Origin: Rhizobiales bacterium TMED168
GTDB lineage: Bacteria > Pseudomonadota > Alphaproteobacteria > MED-G09
Assembly: GCA_002170885.2 (NCBI GenBank)
Contig: NHHR02000013.1
Span: forward strand, 144,668-166,110
Reading direction: 5' to 3'
Length of the DNA: 21,443 nucleotides
This document shows, one piece after another, positions 1 to 8,620 of this stretch. The translations under genes and the position numbers were made by a program. Position 1 is the stretch's first letter, and every line of letters begins with the position of its first letter. The notes under the pieces were generated by a model that did no database searches, had not been told where the DNA came from, and saw only the letters and a list, made by a program, of their open reading frames with translations.

Positions 1-21
1 TAATAATTGTGAGAGGAAACT

Positions 22-1863
22 ATGAAAATCTATAAGTTGGCAATTTATATATTGCTTCTAAATTTTGTATCAAATGACTACTCTTATTCTCAAGAACAGG
101 ATACTTCATTTCAAACTAATAAAATTGAAAACATAATCATAAAAAGCTCAAGGATTATTTCTGATGCAAAGGACATTGGTTCTAGCATATACGTAATATC
201 AAAGGATCAAATTAAATCCCGAGGTTTTAAAAATGCTATCGATGCAATTAGTTCTGCCCCAGGTGTAACCTCAAAACAAAACGGAAGTTTTGGGGGTGTT
301 GGAACGGTAAGGATTCGTGGCGCATCAAGTTCACAAACATTAGTCTTAATTGACGGTGTCCCAGTTAACGATGCATCATCTCCAGCAGGTGGATATAATT
401 TTGAGTATCTAAATACATCAAATATTGAGTCTATTGAAATTCTTAAGGGTTCACAATCTACTCTTTGGGGATCTGATGCAATTGGTGGAGTTATAAATAT
501 TTATACTAAAAATTCTGACTCAACATCTTTTGAAGCTTCAACTGAGATTGGGTCCTTTGGTCTAAAAAGAGGTGATGCCAATATTAGCTTTGCTGAAGAA
601 AATAGTAATTTAAGATTTAGTGCATCAAAAACATCAGTTGATGGAATAAGTAAGGCTGATGAAAGGGATGGAAATTCTGAGGATGATGGGTTTGAAAGTG
701 AGGCTTTCTTTTTAAATGGTAATTTTGATTTTGAATTTTTGACTTTGAATGGTTCACTATCTTATACAGACTCTCAAGTCGAGTATGATAGTTTTGGTTT
801 TATTACTGGAGTTCAAGACGGTAATGAGAAAAGCTATACTGAAGAATTCATTGGATCAGTTTCAGTATTATTTAACCTTTTTGGTGATAAACTTAAGAAT
901 ACGATATTTGTTAGTCAATCAGATATAAGTCGAGATTATTATTCCAATGATAACTTTTCTTTTGGCGCTGAGGGCAAAAGAGAACTGTTAAGGTATCAAG
1001 GAAATATTTCACTAAATAGCTCTAATAAAATTGCTTTTGGTTTAGAAAGTGAGGAAAGTAAAGTTGACTCAAATGAGTCTACTATTGATGGATCTTTCTT
1101 TTTGTATGAATTTAGACCAACTAATAAAATTATTATTTCTACAGGTATAAGAAATGACGATCATGAGGGATTTGGCTCAGAGACAACTAAAAGAATAAGT
1201 GGGACATTTAAGCTATTTGATAACATTATAATTAGATCAAGTTGGGGTCAGGGGTTTAAGGTTCCAACAATTTTTCAATCAACATATTATTGCTGCGGTG
1301 CTTCAGCCGCAAATAGTTTACTTAAACCGGAGACATCTTCATCTTATGACTTTGGATTTGAGGTATCTTCTAATGATATGAGTAGTAATTTTAGTATCAC
1401 TTATTTTGATCAAGATATTAATGATCAAATTAATTTTTCATTTGGTATTGGTGGCTATGAAAATATAGATACAGTTAACTCAAAAGGATTTGAGATTGCT
1501 TTAGACTATGAAATATCAAAACTTATTAAACTCTATATGAATTATTCTTATATTGACTCTGTTGATGGAAAGGGTGTTTCACTTTTTAATATAGCTAAAG
1601 ACTCTGGCGAAGTTGGTATTACTTATAAAGCAAAAGAAAGTTATTCAGGTTCAATAATTGCAAAATATAATAGTTCTGAGCAAAGTAGTTATGGCAAGCT
1701 TGATTCTTGGCTTCGCTTTGATTTGAATGGTTCATATAAGTTATCAAAATCGAGCGAAATATATTTCCGTATAGAAAATTTATTAGATGAAGAATATCAG
1801 CAGATTTTTGGATATGGAACCCCTGAGCGGTCAGGATTTATTGGCTTGAAGTCAAATTTTTAA
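22..1863 (+). CDS. btuB: TonB-dependent outer-membrane receptor, BtuB-like (vitamin B12 or similar substrate)
   Basis: This is a 613-residue outer-membrane active transporter that would use TonB/ExbBD energy to bring a scarce substrate, probably a cobalamin, into the periplasm. A hydrophobic N-terminus (about residues 1-23) looks like a signal peptide with cleavage near SYS|QEQ. A plug domain follows at about 45-163, with the typical stretch TLVLIDGVPVND (106-117) and the pattern IESIEILKGSQSTLWGSDAIGGVINI. The rest is rich in alternating aromatic and polar beta-strands, and the chain ends in phenylalanine (GLKSNF), as outer-membrane barrels do. Length matches E. coli BtuB. A good Shine-Dalgarno (GAGAGG) precedes the ATG. 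An adjacent Cys pair (424-425) in a probable surface loop is unusual. Only 21 bases lie upstream, so a cobalamin riboswitch cannot be judged. The family is secure; the substrate is inferred. Confidence 0.85.
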   Translation: MKIYKLAIYILLLNFVSNDYSYSQEQDTSFQTNKIENIIIKSSRIISDAKDIGSSIYVISKDQIKSRGFKNAIDAISSAPGVTSKQNGSFGGVGTVRIRGASSSQTLVLIDGVPVNDASSPAGGYNFEYLNTSNIESIEILKGSQSTLWGSDAIGGVINIYTKNSDSTSFEASTEIGSFGLKRGDANISFAEENSNLRFSASKTSVDGISKADERDGNSEDDGFESEAFFLNGNFDFEFLTLNGSLSYTDSQVEYDSFGFITGVQDGNEKSYTEEFIGSVSVLFNLFGDKLKNTIFVSQSDISRDYYSNDNFSFGAEGKRELLRYQGNISLNSSNKIAFGLESEESKVDSNESTIDGSFFLYEFRPTNKIIISTGIRNDDHEGFGSETTKRISGTFKLFDNIIIRSSWGQGFKVPTIFQSTYYCCGASAANSLLKPETSSSYDFGFEVSSNDMSSNFSITYFDQDINDQINFSFGIGGYENIDTVNSKGFEIALDYEISKLIKLYMNYSYIDSVDGKGVSLFNIAKDSGEVGITYKAKESYSGSIIAKYNSSEQSSYGKLDSWLRFDLNGSYKLSKSSEIYFRIENLLDEEYQQIFGYGTPERSGFIGLKSNF

Positions 1864-1884
1864 TTTAAATTTTTTAATTTAAAT
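1863..1884 (+). terminator. A/T-only inverted repeat after btuB, possible weak terminator
   Basis: A perfect 9-base inverted repeat (ATTTAAATT at 1863-1871 and AATTTAAAT at 1876-1884) with a four-T loop starts at the end of the btuB-like stop codon. T-rich sequence follows (a run of seven T around 1900). The stem has no G or C, so termination would be weak; it also reads as a direct repeat of TAATTTAAAT (1861-1870 and 1875-1884). In DNA this A/T-rich it may be chance. Confidence 0.25.
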
Positions 1885-1967
1885 ATTTTCTAAAAATTGT
1901 TTTTTTAAGTTAAATTATGTTATTTGATTTATTCAATTTTTAATTTTTAAGGCTGGGAGATATTATC

Positions 1968-3449
1968 ATGATAAATTCTATTTATAGTAATTTTTTAGGA
2001 GTTGCACCAAATTGGTATAAGAATACAATTATTTCTTTTCTAATTGCCAATCCAGTTATTTTAGTAGTCTTGAAAGCAATGGGTCTTCCGGCAGGTTTTA
2101 TTCTTGGGTGGATTATCTTAATTCAGTTTATTTTTACTCTAGCTATGGCGCTTAAATGTTACCCACTCCAACCTGGTGGCTTGATAGCAATTGAGTCTGT
2201 TATCATGGGGTTAACAGATACAAAACAGATTTATTACGAAGTAGACGCTAATCTAAAAGTAATTTTACTTTTAGTTTTTATGGTGGCGGGTATCTACTTT
2301 ATGAAAGATTTTCTTTTATTTATCTTTACCAAATTATTGATAAGCATAAAAAATAAAAGAACCTTATCATTATTGTTTGTTTTTTCAGCTGCTTTTCTAT
2401 CTGCTTTTTTAGATGCACTTACAGTTATGGCGGTTTTAATTGCTGTTGCCGTAGGTTTCTACCATGTATATAAAAATGTTGCTGAAAAAGAAGATGGTTT
2501 TTCTGAGGATTCAGGTGATTTTGTTACTTTTAAAAGTTTTCTAAGAAATCTGCTTATGCATGGTGCCGTTGGAACGGCTCTAGGAGGAGTCTCCACAACG
2601 GTTGGAGAACCTCAGAATCTTTTAATAGCTAGTGTTGCAGATTGGTCATTTGTTGAGTTCTTTATAAAAATGCTTCCTATTTCTCTTCCAGTATTTATTT
2701 GTGGTCTATTAACATGTTATTTAATTGAAAGATTTTCGTTATTTTCATATGGGGTTCAACTACCAGATCATATAAGACAGATACTCTCTGATTTCGATAA
2801 AAATGAATCTTTAAAAAGAACTCAGGCCCAAAATATGAAAATTATAACTCAGGCTTTAGTTGCAGTCATATTGGTTTTTTCTCTTGCTTTCGGCTTAGCT
2901 GCAGTAGGCTTAATTGGTTTGATGATAATTGTTCTTTTAACAGCATTTAATGGTGTAATAGAAGAGCATCAATTAGGTAAGGCTTTCGAGGAAGCACTTC
3001 CTTTTACAGCTCTTCTGGTTGTTTTCTTTGCAATTGTTGCCGTAATTCATGATCAACACTTATTCTCTTTTGTAATAACTTATGTTTTAAGTCTTAAGCA
3101 AGAGACCCAAATACCAATGTTTTTTATGGTCAACGGAATATTGTCAATGATAAGTGATAATGTTTTCGTTGCAACAATTTATATAAGTGAGGTAAAGGCT
3201 GCTTTAGATAGCGGTATAATTGGTAGAGAGCAGTTTGATTTATTGGCCATTGCTATTAATAGTGGAACAAATCTTCCTAGCGTAGCAACGCCAAACGGGC
3301 AAGCAGCATTCTTGTTCTTGCTAACATCTTCGGTTGCGCCTTTACTAGGTCTCTCTTATTTGAGGATGGTTTTAATGGCTCTTCCTTACACTGTTGTTCT
3401 GTCTGTCATTGGTGTTTTATCTGTTATATTTATTCTTCCACATTTTTAG
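1968..3449 (+). CDS. nhaB: Na+/H+ antiporter NhaB
   Basis: This is an inner-membrane sodium/proton antiporter of 493 residues (E. coli NhaB has 513) that expels Na+ in exchange for H+, which suits a marine cell. The sequence closely follows the NhaB family: [15 protein letters not shown] near the N-terminus, [36 protein letters not shown], and [21 protein letters not shown]. Asp149 in that last motif corresponds to the aspartate shown to be essential in E. coli NhaB (Asp147). About a dozen hydrophobic segments span the protein. The late motif [21 protein letters not shown] is also characteristic. A Shine-Dalgarno GGGAG (1955-1959) sits eight bases before the ATG. The gene is separated from the btuB-like gene by 104 bases and ends convergently with purH, 55 bases apart with no clear hairpin between. 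Confidence 0.95.
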   Translation: MINSIYSNFLGVAPNWYKNTIISFLIANPVILVVLKAMGLPAGFILGWIILIQFIFTLAMALKCYPLQPGGLIAIESVIMGLTDTKQIYYEVDANLKVILLLVFMVAGIYFMKDFLLFIFTKLLISIKNKRTLSLLFVFSAAFLSAFLDALTVMAVLIAVAVGFYHVYKNVAEKEDGFSEDSGDFVTFKSFLRNLLMHGAVGTALGGVSTTVGEPQNLLIASVADWSFVEFFIKMLPISLPVFICGLLTCYLIERFSLFSYGVQLPDHIRQILSDFDKNESLKRTQAQNMKIITQALVAVILVFSLAFGLAAVGLIGLMIIVLLTAFNGVIEEHQLGKAFEEALPFTALLVVFFAIVAVIHDQHLFSFVITYVLSLKQETQIPMFFMVNGILSMISDNVFVATIYISEVKAALDSGIIGREQFDLLAIAINSGTNLPSVATPNGQAAFLFLLTSSVAPLLGLSYLRMVLMALPYTVVLSVIGVLSVIFILPHF

Positions 3450-3504
3450 ATTTGACTTCACAAGTACGATCGGTGGCAATTTATAAAATAGATTTTAAAG
3501 AATT

Positions 3505-5085
3505 TTAATGATTGAAGTGTCTGATCCCAGTAAACAACATCGCAAGGTTAGCATTGTTAGCTGCTTCGATAACTTCATCATCTCTTATTGATCCGCCAGG
3601 TTGAATTATAGCGGTAACACCAGCATCCGCTGCTGCCATAAGTCCATCAGCAAAAGGAAAAAATGCGTCAGAAGCAACAACAGATCCTACCGCTAGAGGT
3701 TTTTCTAAATCTTGCATTTTTGCTGCATCTTCAGACTTTCGGGCGGCTATTCTAGATGAGTCCAGCCTATTCATTTGTCCTGCACCAATACCAACGGTTG
3801 AACCATCTTTTGCATATACAATAGCATTTGATTTAACATGCTTAGTTACTTTAAAAGCAAATAAAAGATCTGCTATTTCTTGGTCGGATGGCTGTCTTTT
3901 AGTGACAACTTTTAGAGACTCCTTATTTATTATAATATTATCTTTAGTCTGCGCTAAAAATCCTCCTGCTACAGATTTTATCATTACGCCAGATTGACTT
4001 GGGTCTGCCAATCCACCAGTTGTTAAAACTCTTAAATTCTTCTTTGAAGATAGAATTTTTTTTGCTTTACTACTTATGGTCGGAGTAATAATTACTTCGG
4101 TAAATATTTCAGAAATCTCTTTAGCTGTTTCTTCATCTAATTCTTTATTTAATGCTATGATACCTCCAAAGGCAGATACTGAATCGCACTTCAAAGCTTT
4201 TTGATATGCAATTTTAAGGTTATCTCCAATAGCAACTCCACAAGGATTAGCATGCTTAATAATAGCAACAGCAGAGCTTAAATTAGGATCAAATTCCGAT
4301 ACTAATTCAAATGCTGCATTAGTGTCATTAATATTATTATAGCTGAGTTCTTTCCCTTGTATCTGTTTAGCTGTTATTAATCCGTAGATATTTGATCCAT
4401 CATTATAAAATTTTGCTTTTTGATGTGGGTTTTCTCCATACCTCAGATTTTGTTGCTCAATGCCGCCAATAGATTTATATTTTTCTAGTGGCATATTGAG
4501 TTCATTTGAGAACCAACTTGATATTGTTGAGTCGTAAGCAGCTGTTCTTGCAAATGCTTTAAGAGCCAATTTTTTAAGACTATCTTTGGTTAGCGATAGT
4601 TCATTGCCTTTAATTTCATTTATTATTTTATCATAATCATCTGGATCAACAATAACTCCTACACTCTCATGATTTTTAGCTGCCGCCCTTATCATTGCTG
4701 GTCCACCTATATCAATATTCTCAACACATGTTTGGAAGTCAGATTTATTTTTAATTGTTTCTTCAAATGGATATAAGTTGACGACTAATAGATCAATTTC
4801 GTCAATTTTTTGGTCCTGAATTATTTTCTGGTGGTCTTTATTATTTCTTATGCTTAAAAGACCAGCGTGTATTTTTGGATGTAAGGTTTTAACTCTACCA
4901 TCTAATATTTCAGGAAAATTTGTAACTGATGATACATCTCTAACATCTATATTTGCCTTTTTAAGTTCAGAATATGTTCCACCTGTTGATATTATTTCAA
5001 TTCCAATGTCATTAAGTGCACTTGCAAAATTAATAATTCCTCTTTTATCAGAAACTGAAATAAGTGCCCTTTTTATAACCGTCAT
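3505..5085 (-). CDS. purH: Bifunctional AICAR formyltransferase/IMP cyclohydrolase PurH
   Basis: PurH (526 residues; E. coli 529) carries out the last two steps of purine synthesis: formylation of AICAR with 10-formyl-THF, then ring closure to IMP. The N-terminal MGS-like cyclohydrolase domain shows SVSDKRG (10-16), STGGTYSEL (33-41) and [16 protein letters not shown] (62-77). The C-terminal transformylase domain shows KHANPCG with the catalytic Lys277-His278 pair, [10 protein letters not shown], and the late stretch [11 protein letters not shown]. The start ATG directly follows the rpe stop, with the Shine-Dalgarno GAGAGG lying inside the last codons of rpe, so the two are probably translationally coupled. 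The folate cofactor it needs is supplied by the pathway of folD, found further along in the window. Identity is certain. Confidence 0.98.
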   Translation of the reverse strand: MTVIKRALISVSDKRGIINFASALNDIGIEIISTGGTYSELKKANIDVRDVSSVTNFPEILDGRVKTLHPKIHAGLLSIRNNKDHQKIIQDQKIDEIDLLVVNLYPFEETIKNKSDFQTCVENIDIGGPAMIRAAAKNHESVGVIVDPDDYDKIINEIKGNELSLTKDSLKKLALKAFARTAAYDSTISSWFSNELNMPLEKYKSIGGIEQQNLRYGENPHQKAKFYNDGSNIYGLITAKQIQGKELSYNNINDTNAAFELVSEFDPNLSSAVAIIKHANPCGVAIGDNLKIAYQKALKCDSVSAFGGIIALNKELDEETAKEISEIFTEVIITPTISSKAKKILSSKKNLRVLTTGGLADPSQSGVMIKSVAGGFLAQTKDNIIINKESLKVVTKRQPSDQEIADLLFAFKVTKHVKSNAIVYAKDGSTVGIGAGQMNRLDSSRIAARKSEDAAKMQDLEKPLAVGSVVASDAFFPFADGLMAAADAGVTAIIQPGGSIRDDEVIEAANNANLAMLFTGIRHFNH

Positions 5086-5748
5086 TTAAAAGCCTCTCAA
5101 TGTCTTGATATTCCTTTCATACATTTCTGGTCCGCCTTTAAATGTTGCTGTACCTGCTACAAGCACATTTGCTCCTGCCGCAATTGCCTTCGGGGCAGTT
5201 TCAAAATTAATTCCTCCATCCACTTCCAGATCTATATTTTTTCCAGTAGCATCAATCATTTCTCTTATCTTTTTTATCTTTGCGAGTTGATCTTCCATAA
5301 AACTTTGCCCTCCAAATCCTGGAACAACTGTCATGACTAAAATCAGATCTAAATTTTTAATTAAATCTATTAAAACATCTTCACTAGTAGATGGATTTAG
5401 TGATAACCCGCACTTACAGCCTAATTTTTTTACTTTTTCAATTGTTTTGGCTGGATCCTTTTCAGCCTCTGGATGAAATGTAATTATATCTGAGCCAGCC
5501 TTTGCAAAGTCTTCTAGAAGAGGATCAACAGGTTCAATCATTAAATGGACATCGAAAGTCTTTTTTGATGATTTTCTTATATCTTTTATAACTTCAGGGC
5601 CTATCGTTAAATTAGGGACAAAGTGACCATCCATAACATCTACATGTATATAGTCCGCACCTGCATCTGTAATTGCTTCAATTTCTTTTCCTAGACAAGA
5701 AAAGTCAGCTGATAAGATTGAGGGAGAAATTTTTATTTCATTGGTCAT
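5086..5748 (-). CDS. rpe: Ribulose-phosphate 3-epimerase
   Basis: This cytosolic TIM-barrel enzyme (220 residues, the usual length) interconverts ribulose 5-phosphate and xylulose 5-phosphate in the pentose phosphate pathway. Family motifs are clear: SPSILSADFSCLG (8-20), HVDVMDGHFVPNLTIGP (35-51) with metal ligands His35 and Asp37, HLMIEP starting with ligand His68, TVVPGFGGQSF (140-150) and EVDGGIN (175-181) with Asp177. It lies between rsmB and purH, abuts the purH start with no gap, and follows rsmB by 39 bases. The three probably form one transcription unit. Ribose-phosphate metabolism and purine synthesis fit together, because PRPP derives from ribose 5-phosphate. Confidence 0.97.
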   Translation of the reverse strand: MTNEIKISPSILSADFSCLGKEIEAITDAGADYIHVDVMDGHFVPNLTIGPEVIKDIRKSSKKTFDVHLMIEPVDPLLEDFAKAGSDIITFHPEAEKDPAKTIEKVKKLGCKCGLSLNPSTSEDVLIDLIKNLDLILVMTVVPGFGGQSFMEDQLAKIKKIREMIDATGKNIDLEVDGGINFETAPKAIAAGANVLVAGTATFKGGPEMYERNIKTLRGF

Positions 5749-5787
5749 TTAAACTCATTAACAGAGCTTTTATTCTGACGCAAGTTC

Positions 5788-7104
5788 TCAGGCAATTTTC
5801 TTTAGCCTTGCTATAAAAAAACCGTCATTGCCGCCCTTAAAATCCAGATCTCCTGGAAAAATTCTAAGCCATTTATTTTTAGTAGATATTTTTAATTTTG
5901 TATCAATTTCATTTATATCTATTTTATCTAGTATTGAATTTTTATTTCTTTTTAAAAAACTTTCAATTTGATACTCGCCTTCATCTTTTTCAAGAGAACA
6001 TGTGCAATAGACCAAAATACCATTATTTTTTAATAGCTTCCAGGCAGCATCCAGTAAATCAGATTGAAGTTTTGATAAAGATAAGATATCGACTTCTTTT
6101 TTCTGGTGCATAATATCTGGATTTTTTCTTAATGTTCCCGTTGACGAACATGGGGCATCTAAAAGAATCTTCGACCAAGTTTTTTCAGCGGAAAAATTTC
6201 TAATATCCTCATTTTTTATATTAGTTTTATAATTTAATCTTTTCAGATTTTGTTCAAGTCTCAATAATCTTTTTTTATTATCGTCAACCGATGTAACAAT
6301 CGCCCCTAAAGAAATTAATTGTGCTGTTTTACCTCCAGGAGCAGCACATAAATCTAATACCTCATCTTTTTCTTTTATATCCATAAGAGTTACTGGAATT
6401 TGAGACGAATAATCTTGTATCCACCATTCACCATCATCATAACCATTTATCTTTGAAATTAATCCTGATGTATTTATCCTAATAGAATTATTTCTAATTT
6501 TCTTTCCATTTAATTTCTTTGCCCAATGACTTGCATTATTTTTTATACAAAGGTCGATTGGCGGATCTAAAATTAGAATTTCATTAATAAGGTCAGTATA
6601 GTTATTGTGCCAATTTTTTCTCCATCTGTTGAGAAGCCATTTTGGAATTTTATCACTTTCATCAAGATATTTTTTTGCTTTTTCTCTATTCCTTAAAACT
6701 TCTCTACTTACAGCATTAACCAGACCCTTCCATTTAGCTCCCGACAATTCAACCGATGTATTAACAACAGCATGGTCTGGGGTATTTAAAAAAAAGCTTT
6801 GGACTATATTAACTCTTAAAACCATGATCACTTTGATAGGAGTTTTTTTTATTGGTTTTGATAAAAATTTATTCAGTAAATAATCTATCGATATTAAATG
6901 TCTCAGTGTCGTTGATACAAGCAGTCTGCAGAATGATTTATCTTCATTTGCAAGTTTAGAAAAATGAGAACTTTTTTTTGTTGATATTTCGAATGCGCTA
7001 TCCAAAGGTCTATTATTTTGTAGAATCTCTATTAAAATTTCTACAGCTTTTTTTCTAGCAAAAATGCCTTCATTATTTATATTTTTTTTTAATGAATTTT
7101 CCAT
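5788..7104 (-). CDS. rsmB: 16S rRNA (cytosine967-C5)-methyltransferase RsmB
   Basis: RsmB places a 5-methyl group on C967 of 16S rRNA using S-adenosylmethionine. From the ATG chosen here the protein has 438 residues (E. coli 429). The N-terminal part resembles the NusB-like RNA-binding fold (about 15-140), with the typical stretch NTPDHAVVNTSVEL. The C-terminal methyltransferase domain shows the SAM motif LDLCAAPGGKTAQL (250-263), DAPCSSTGTLRKNPDI with Cys319, and YCTCSLEKDEGE with the catalytic Cys369. An in-frame TTG at 7110 would add two residues; neither start has a clear Shine-Dalgarno and the ATG is preferred. The gene ends in TGA, the only one among the 18 complete undisputed genes here, and a TAA lies five codons further on in frame. 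It is first in the rsmB-rpe-purH run and divergent from the SDHAF4-like gene. Confidence 0.95.
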   Translation of the reverse strand: MENSLKKNINNEGIFARKKAVEILIEILQNNRPLDSAFEISTKKSSHFSKLANEDKSFCRLLVSTTLRHLISIDYLLNKFLSKPIKKTPIKVIMVLRVNIVQSFFLNTPDHAVVNTSVELSGAKWKGLVNAVSREVLRNREKAKKYLDESDKIPKWLLNRWRKNWHNNYTDLINEILILDPPIDLCIKNNASHWAKKLNGKKIRNNSIRINTSGLISKINGYDDGEWWIQDYSSQIPVTLMDIKEKDEVLDLCAAPGGKTAQLISLGAIVTSVDDNKKRLLRLEQNLKRLNYKTNIKNEDIRNFSAEKTWSKILLDAPCSSTGTLRKNPDIMHQKKEVDILSLSKLQSDLLDAAWKLLKNNGILVYCTCSLEKDEGEYQIESFLKRNKNSILDKIDINEIDTKLKISTKNKWLRIFPGDLDFKGGNDGFFIARLKKIA

Positions 7105-7143
7105 AATCAAGCTTTTATTTTTTATTAAAGTTAGGCTATATAT

Positions 7144-7308
7144 ATGTTTATGTCCAAAAACTTAGTTAAAAATAAAGAAAAGCAAAAAATTAATGCTCAA
7201 AAAGCCTTAAAAGAGGCGGCTGATAGAAAAGAGCTTGCCAATAAAACAGAACTCCCTAAGGAGCTTGAAGGAAGGGACGGTCCTGAGCCAACAAGATTTA
7301 ATGATTGA
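7144..7308 (+). CDS. Succinate dehydrogenase assembly factor 4-like protein (DUF1674), cut short by TGA
   Basis: This small reading frame encodes 54 residues. The first 40 or so are Lys/Ala/Glu-rich and poorly conserved, as in the family. The end, LPKELEGRDGPEPTRFND, matches the DUF1674/SDHAF4 signature, which in relatives continues as a conserved W-E-x-x-G...DF tail. Family members help assemble succinate dehydrogenase (complex II) by binding its flavinylated subunit. Here TGA (7306-7308) replaces the Trp codon, and the frame continues with EKNGITSDF before TAG at 7336-7338, so a full protein would have 64 residues. AGG at 7133-7135, eight bases ahead, supports ATG 7144; a second ATG at 7150 is possible. 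Location beside rsmB agrees with what I recall of alphaproteobacterial gene order. The family call is strong; whether a working protein is made is open. Confidence 0.8.
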   Translation: MFMSKNLVKNKEKQKINAQKALKEAADRKELANKTELPKELEGRDGPEPTRFND

Positions 7309-7338
7309 GAGAAAAATGGCATTACTAGCGATTTTTAG
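7306..7338 (+). other. In-frame TGA at conserved Trp plus continuing C-terminal tail of the SDHAF4-like gene
   Basis: After TGA at 7306-7308 the same frame reads EKNGITSDF and stops at TAG (7336-7338). This is the expected final segment of DUF1674 proteins, whose relatives have Trp at the TGA position. One base (TGG to TGA) explains the break. The distal TAG overlaps the convergent yciI-like stop as TTAG, exactly the arrangement seen at folD/argG (16029-16032), which suggests it is the ancestral gene end. Confidence 0.7.
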
Positions 7339-7604
7339 ATCAATTGTTTGAATTTAAAAATTTCTATTCTTTTAAATAAATTCGCTTTTTTGTAAGGATC
7401 ATTATTTGACCATTTTTCTGCACTCATTTTGTTATCAACGTCTATAACAATTAAACTTCCTAACATGATATCCTCTTCTGATAGGAACGGCCCAGCAAAT
7501 TTTACAACATTAGTTTCTGCAACGTATTTTAAATGATCTTCTCTATTTTCCATTCTTGTTTCGATTGAATTTTCTTTATCTATACAAACTAGACAATAAA
7601 GCAT
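7335..7604 (-). CDS. YciI-like (YCII domain) protein
   Basis: This is an 89-residue protein of the YCII family, small ferredoxin-like-fold proteins whose physiological substrates are mostly unknown. The chain begins with a hydrophobic strand (MLYCLVCIDKEN) and contains REDHLKYV with the conserved histidine (His24), AGPFLSEED, GSLIVIDVDN and NDPYKKANLF with the conserved aspartate (Asp69). The His/Asp pair is thought to form the active site. The start codon shares one base with the gpsA stop (TAATG on the minus strand), indicating translational coupling. A tsaD-gpsA-yciI order is common in alphaproteobacteria, to my knowledge, but its functional meaning is not established. The stop lies inside the convergent tail of the SDHAF4-like frame. 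Confidence 0.85.
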   Translation of the reverse strand: MLYCLVCIDKENSIETRMENREDHLKYVAETNVVKFAGPFLSEEDIMLGSLIVIDVDNKMSAEKWSNNDPYKKANLFKRIEIFKFKQLI

Positions 7605-8620
7605 TACTTCTCTCTCCTGATTGGTCTTGATAAAAGATCATCAATTATTTCTTCAAGAGATCTTTTATTTTCTATTAGGTCATTAACTGCATTTGTTATT
7701 GGCATCTCGATACTAAGTTTTTTTGATAATTTGGAAATTGCTTTTGCAGAATACATTCCTTCTGCAATGGAAGATAATTCACTTGTTGCTTTCTCAGCAC
7801 TTATTCCTTGCCCTAGCTTTATTCCCAAGGAAAAATTTCGTGAGGTTATAGAATTGCAAGTTAGTAGCAAGTCTCCCATACCAGATAAACCTGACAGCGT
7901 ATCTTCTTGCCCACCCAGCGCAATAGCTAAACGATTTATTTCAGAAAATCCTCTTGCTATAGTTGCAGCACGTGCACTGTCACCTAAATTTTGTCCTTCC
8001 ACAACTCCTGCAGCTATGGCAATTACATTTTTAGTAGCACCACCAATTTGAGCTCCTATGATATCATCGCTGAGATAAGGTCTAAATGTTGGAAGGCTTA
8101 TGCTTTTAGCAATGCTTTTACTTATTGATGAGTCTTTGCATGCTAATGTTACAGCAGTAGGTTTATTATTAACTACATCAATTGCAAAGCTTGGCCCAGA
8201 TAGTATGGCCAATGGATTACTGGGTATAATATCTTCTGTTATATCGCTCATTAAGCTTAATGTTTTTGTTTCTATCCCTTTAGAGCATAAAACAACAGGA
8301 ACTTTTTCATTGAGATTATTTTTGATATCTTCAAGTATATCTCTCATGAACTGAGAAGGGGTTACCATCAAAAGTAAATCACAATTTAGTACATTATTAA
8401 TTTCACTTTGGGCAACTATAAGTTTGGATAGTTTAATATCAGGTAAATAAAGTTTGTTTTCGTTAAAAGTATTAATACTTTTTACAACATTATCTTCTCG
8501 GGCCCATAAGTTTACTTTGTTTCCTTTTCTACTAATCACCTCAGCCAAGGCCGTTCCCCATGCGCCAGCCCCTACAACAGATATTTTTTTGAAATGTAAA
8601 TCGGTATTATTTTTATTCAT
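7604..8620 (-). CDS. gpsA: Glycerol-3-phosphate dehydrogenase [NAD(P)+]
   Basis: GpsA reduces dihydroxyacetone phosphate to sn-glycerol 3-phosphate, the backbone for phospholipid synthesis, in the cytosol. The 338-residue protein has the N-terminal dinucleotide fold with VVGAGAWGTALAE (15-27) and LWAREDN, then VVLCSKGIE with Lys114, ILSGPSFAIDVV, and GGATKNVIAIAAGVVEG carrying the catalytic Lys197. GLSGMGDLLLTC (244-255) and the substrate-contact pair Arg261-Asn262 (SRNFSLG) follow. Its ATG lies eight bases inside the end of tsaD and its stop overlaps the start of the yciI-like gene, so the three genes form a tightly packed operon. The length is normal and no key residue is missing. Confidence 0.97.
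   Translation of the reverse strand: MNKNNTDLHFKKISVVGAGAWGTALAEVISRKGNKVNLWAREDNVVKSINTFNENKLYLPDIKLSKLIVAQSEINNVLNCDLLLMVTPSQFMRDILEDIKNNLNEKVPVVLCSKGIETKTLSLMSDITEDIIPSNPLAILSGPSFAIDVVNNKPTAVTLACKDSSISKSIAKSISLPTFRPYLSDDIIGAQIGGATKNVIAIAAGVVEGQNLGDSARAATIARGFSEINRLAIALGGQEDTLSGLSGMGDLLLTCNSITSRNFSLGIKLGQGISAEKATSELSSIAEGMYSAKAISKLSKKLSIEMPITNAVNDLIENKRSLEEIIDDLLSRPIRREK

Noticed and set aside
1..21. Cobalamin riboswitch for the btuB-like gene
   Set aside because: Only 21 bases of upstream sequence are in the window, far less than a riboswitch needs.
3450..3504. Shared terminator between convergent nhaB and purH
   Set aside because: No stem of useful length followed by a T run is present in this 55-base gap.
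7105..7110. TTG start at 7110 for rsmB
   Set aside because: It adds only two residues, has no ribosome site, and an ATG follows at 7104.
7306..7308. Genome-wide recoding of UGA to tryptophan
   Set aside because: Eighteen other complete genes stay open in the standard code and use TGG for every Trp, including the Trp-rich M13 peptidase. In A/T-rich genomes with UGA=Trp most Trp codons become TGA and such frames would be broken. The rsmB TGA also falls at the usual family end.
7306..7338. Selenocysteine at the TGA of the SDHAF4-like gene
   Set aside because: The family has Trp, not Cys, at this place, and no convincing SECIS-type hairpin is visible just downstream, where the next gene's end follows at once.
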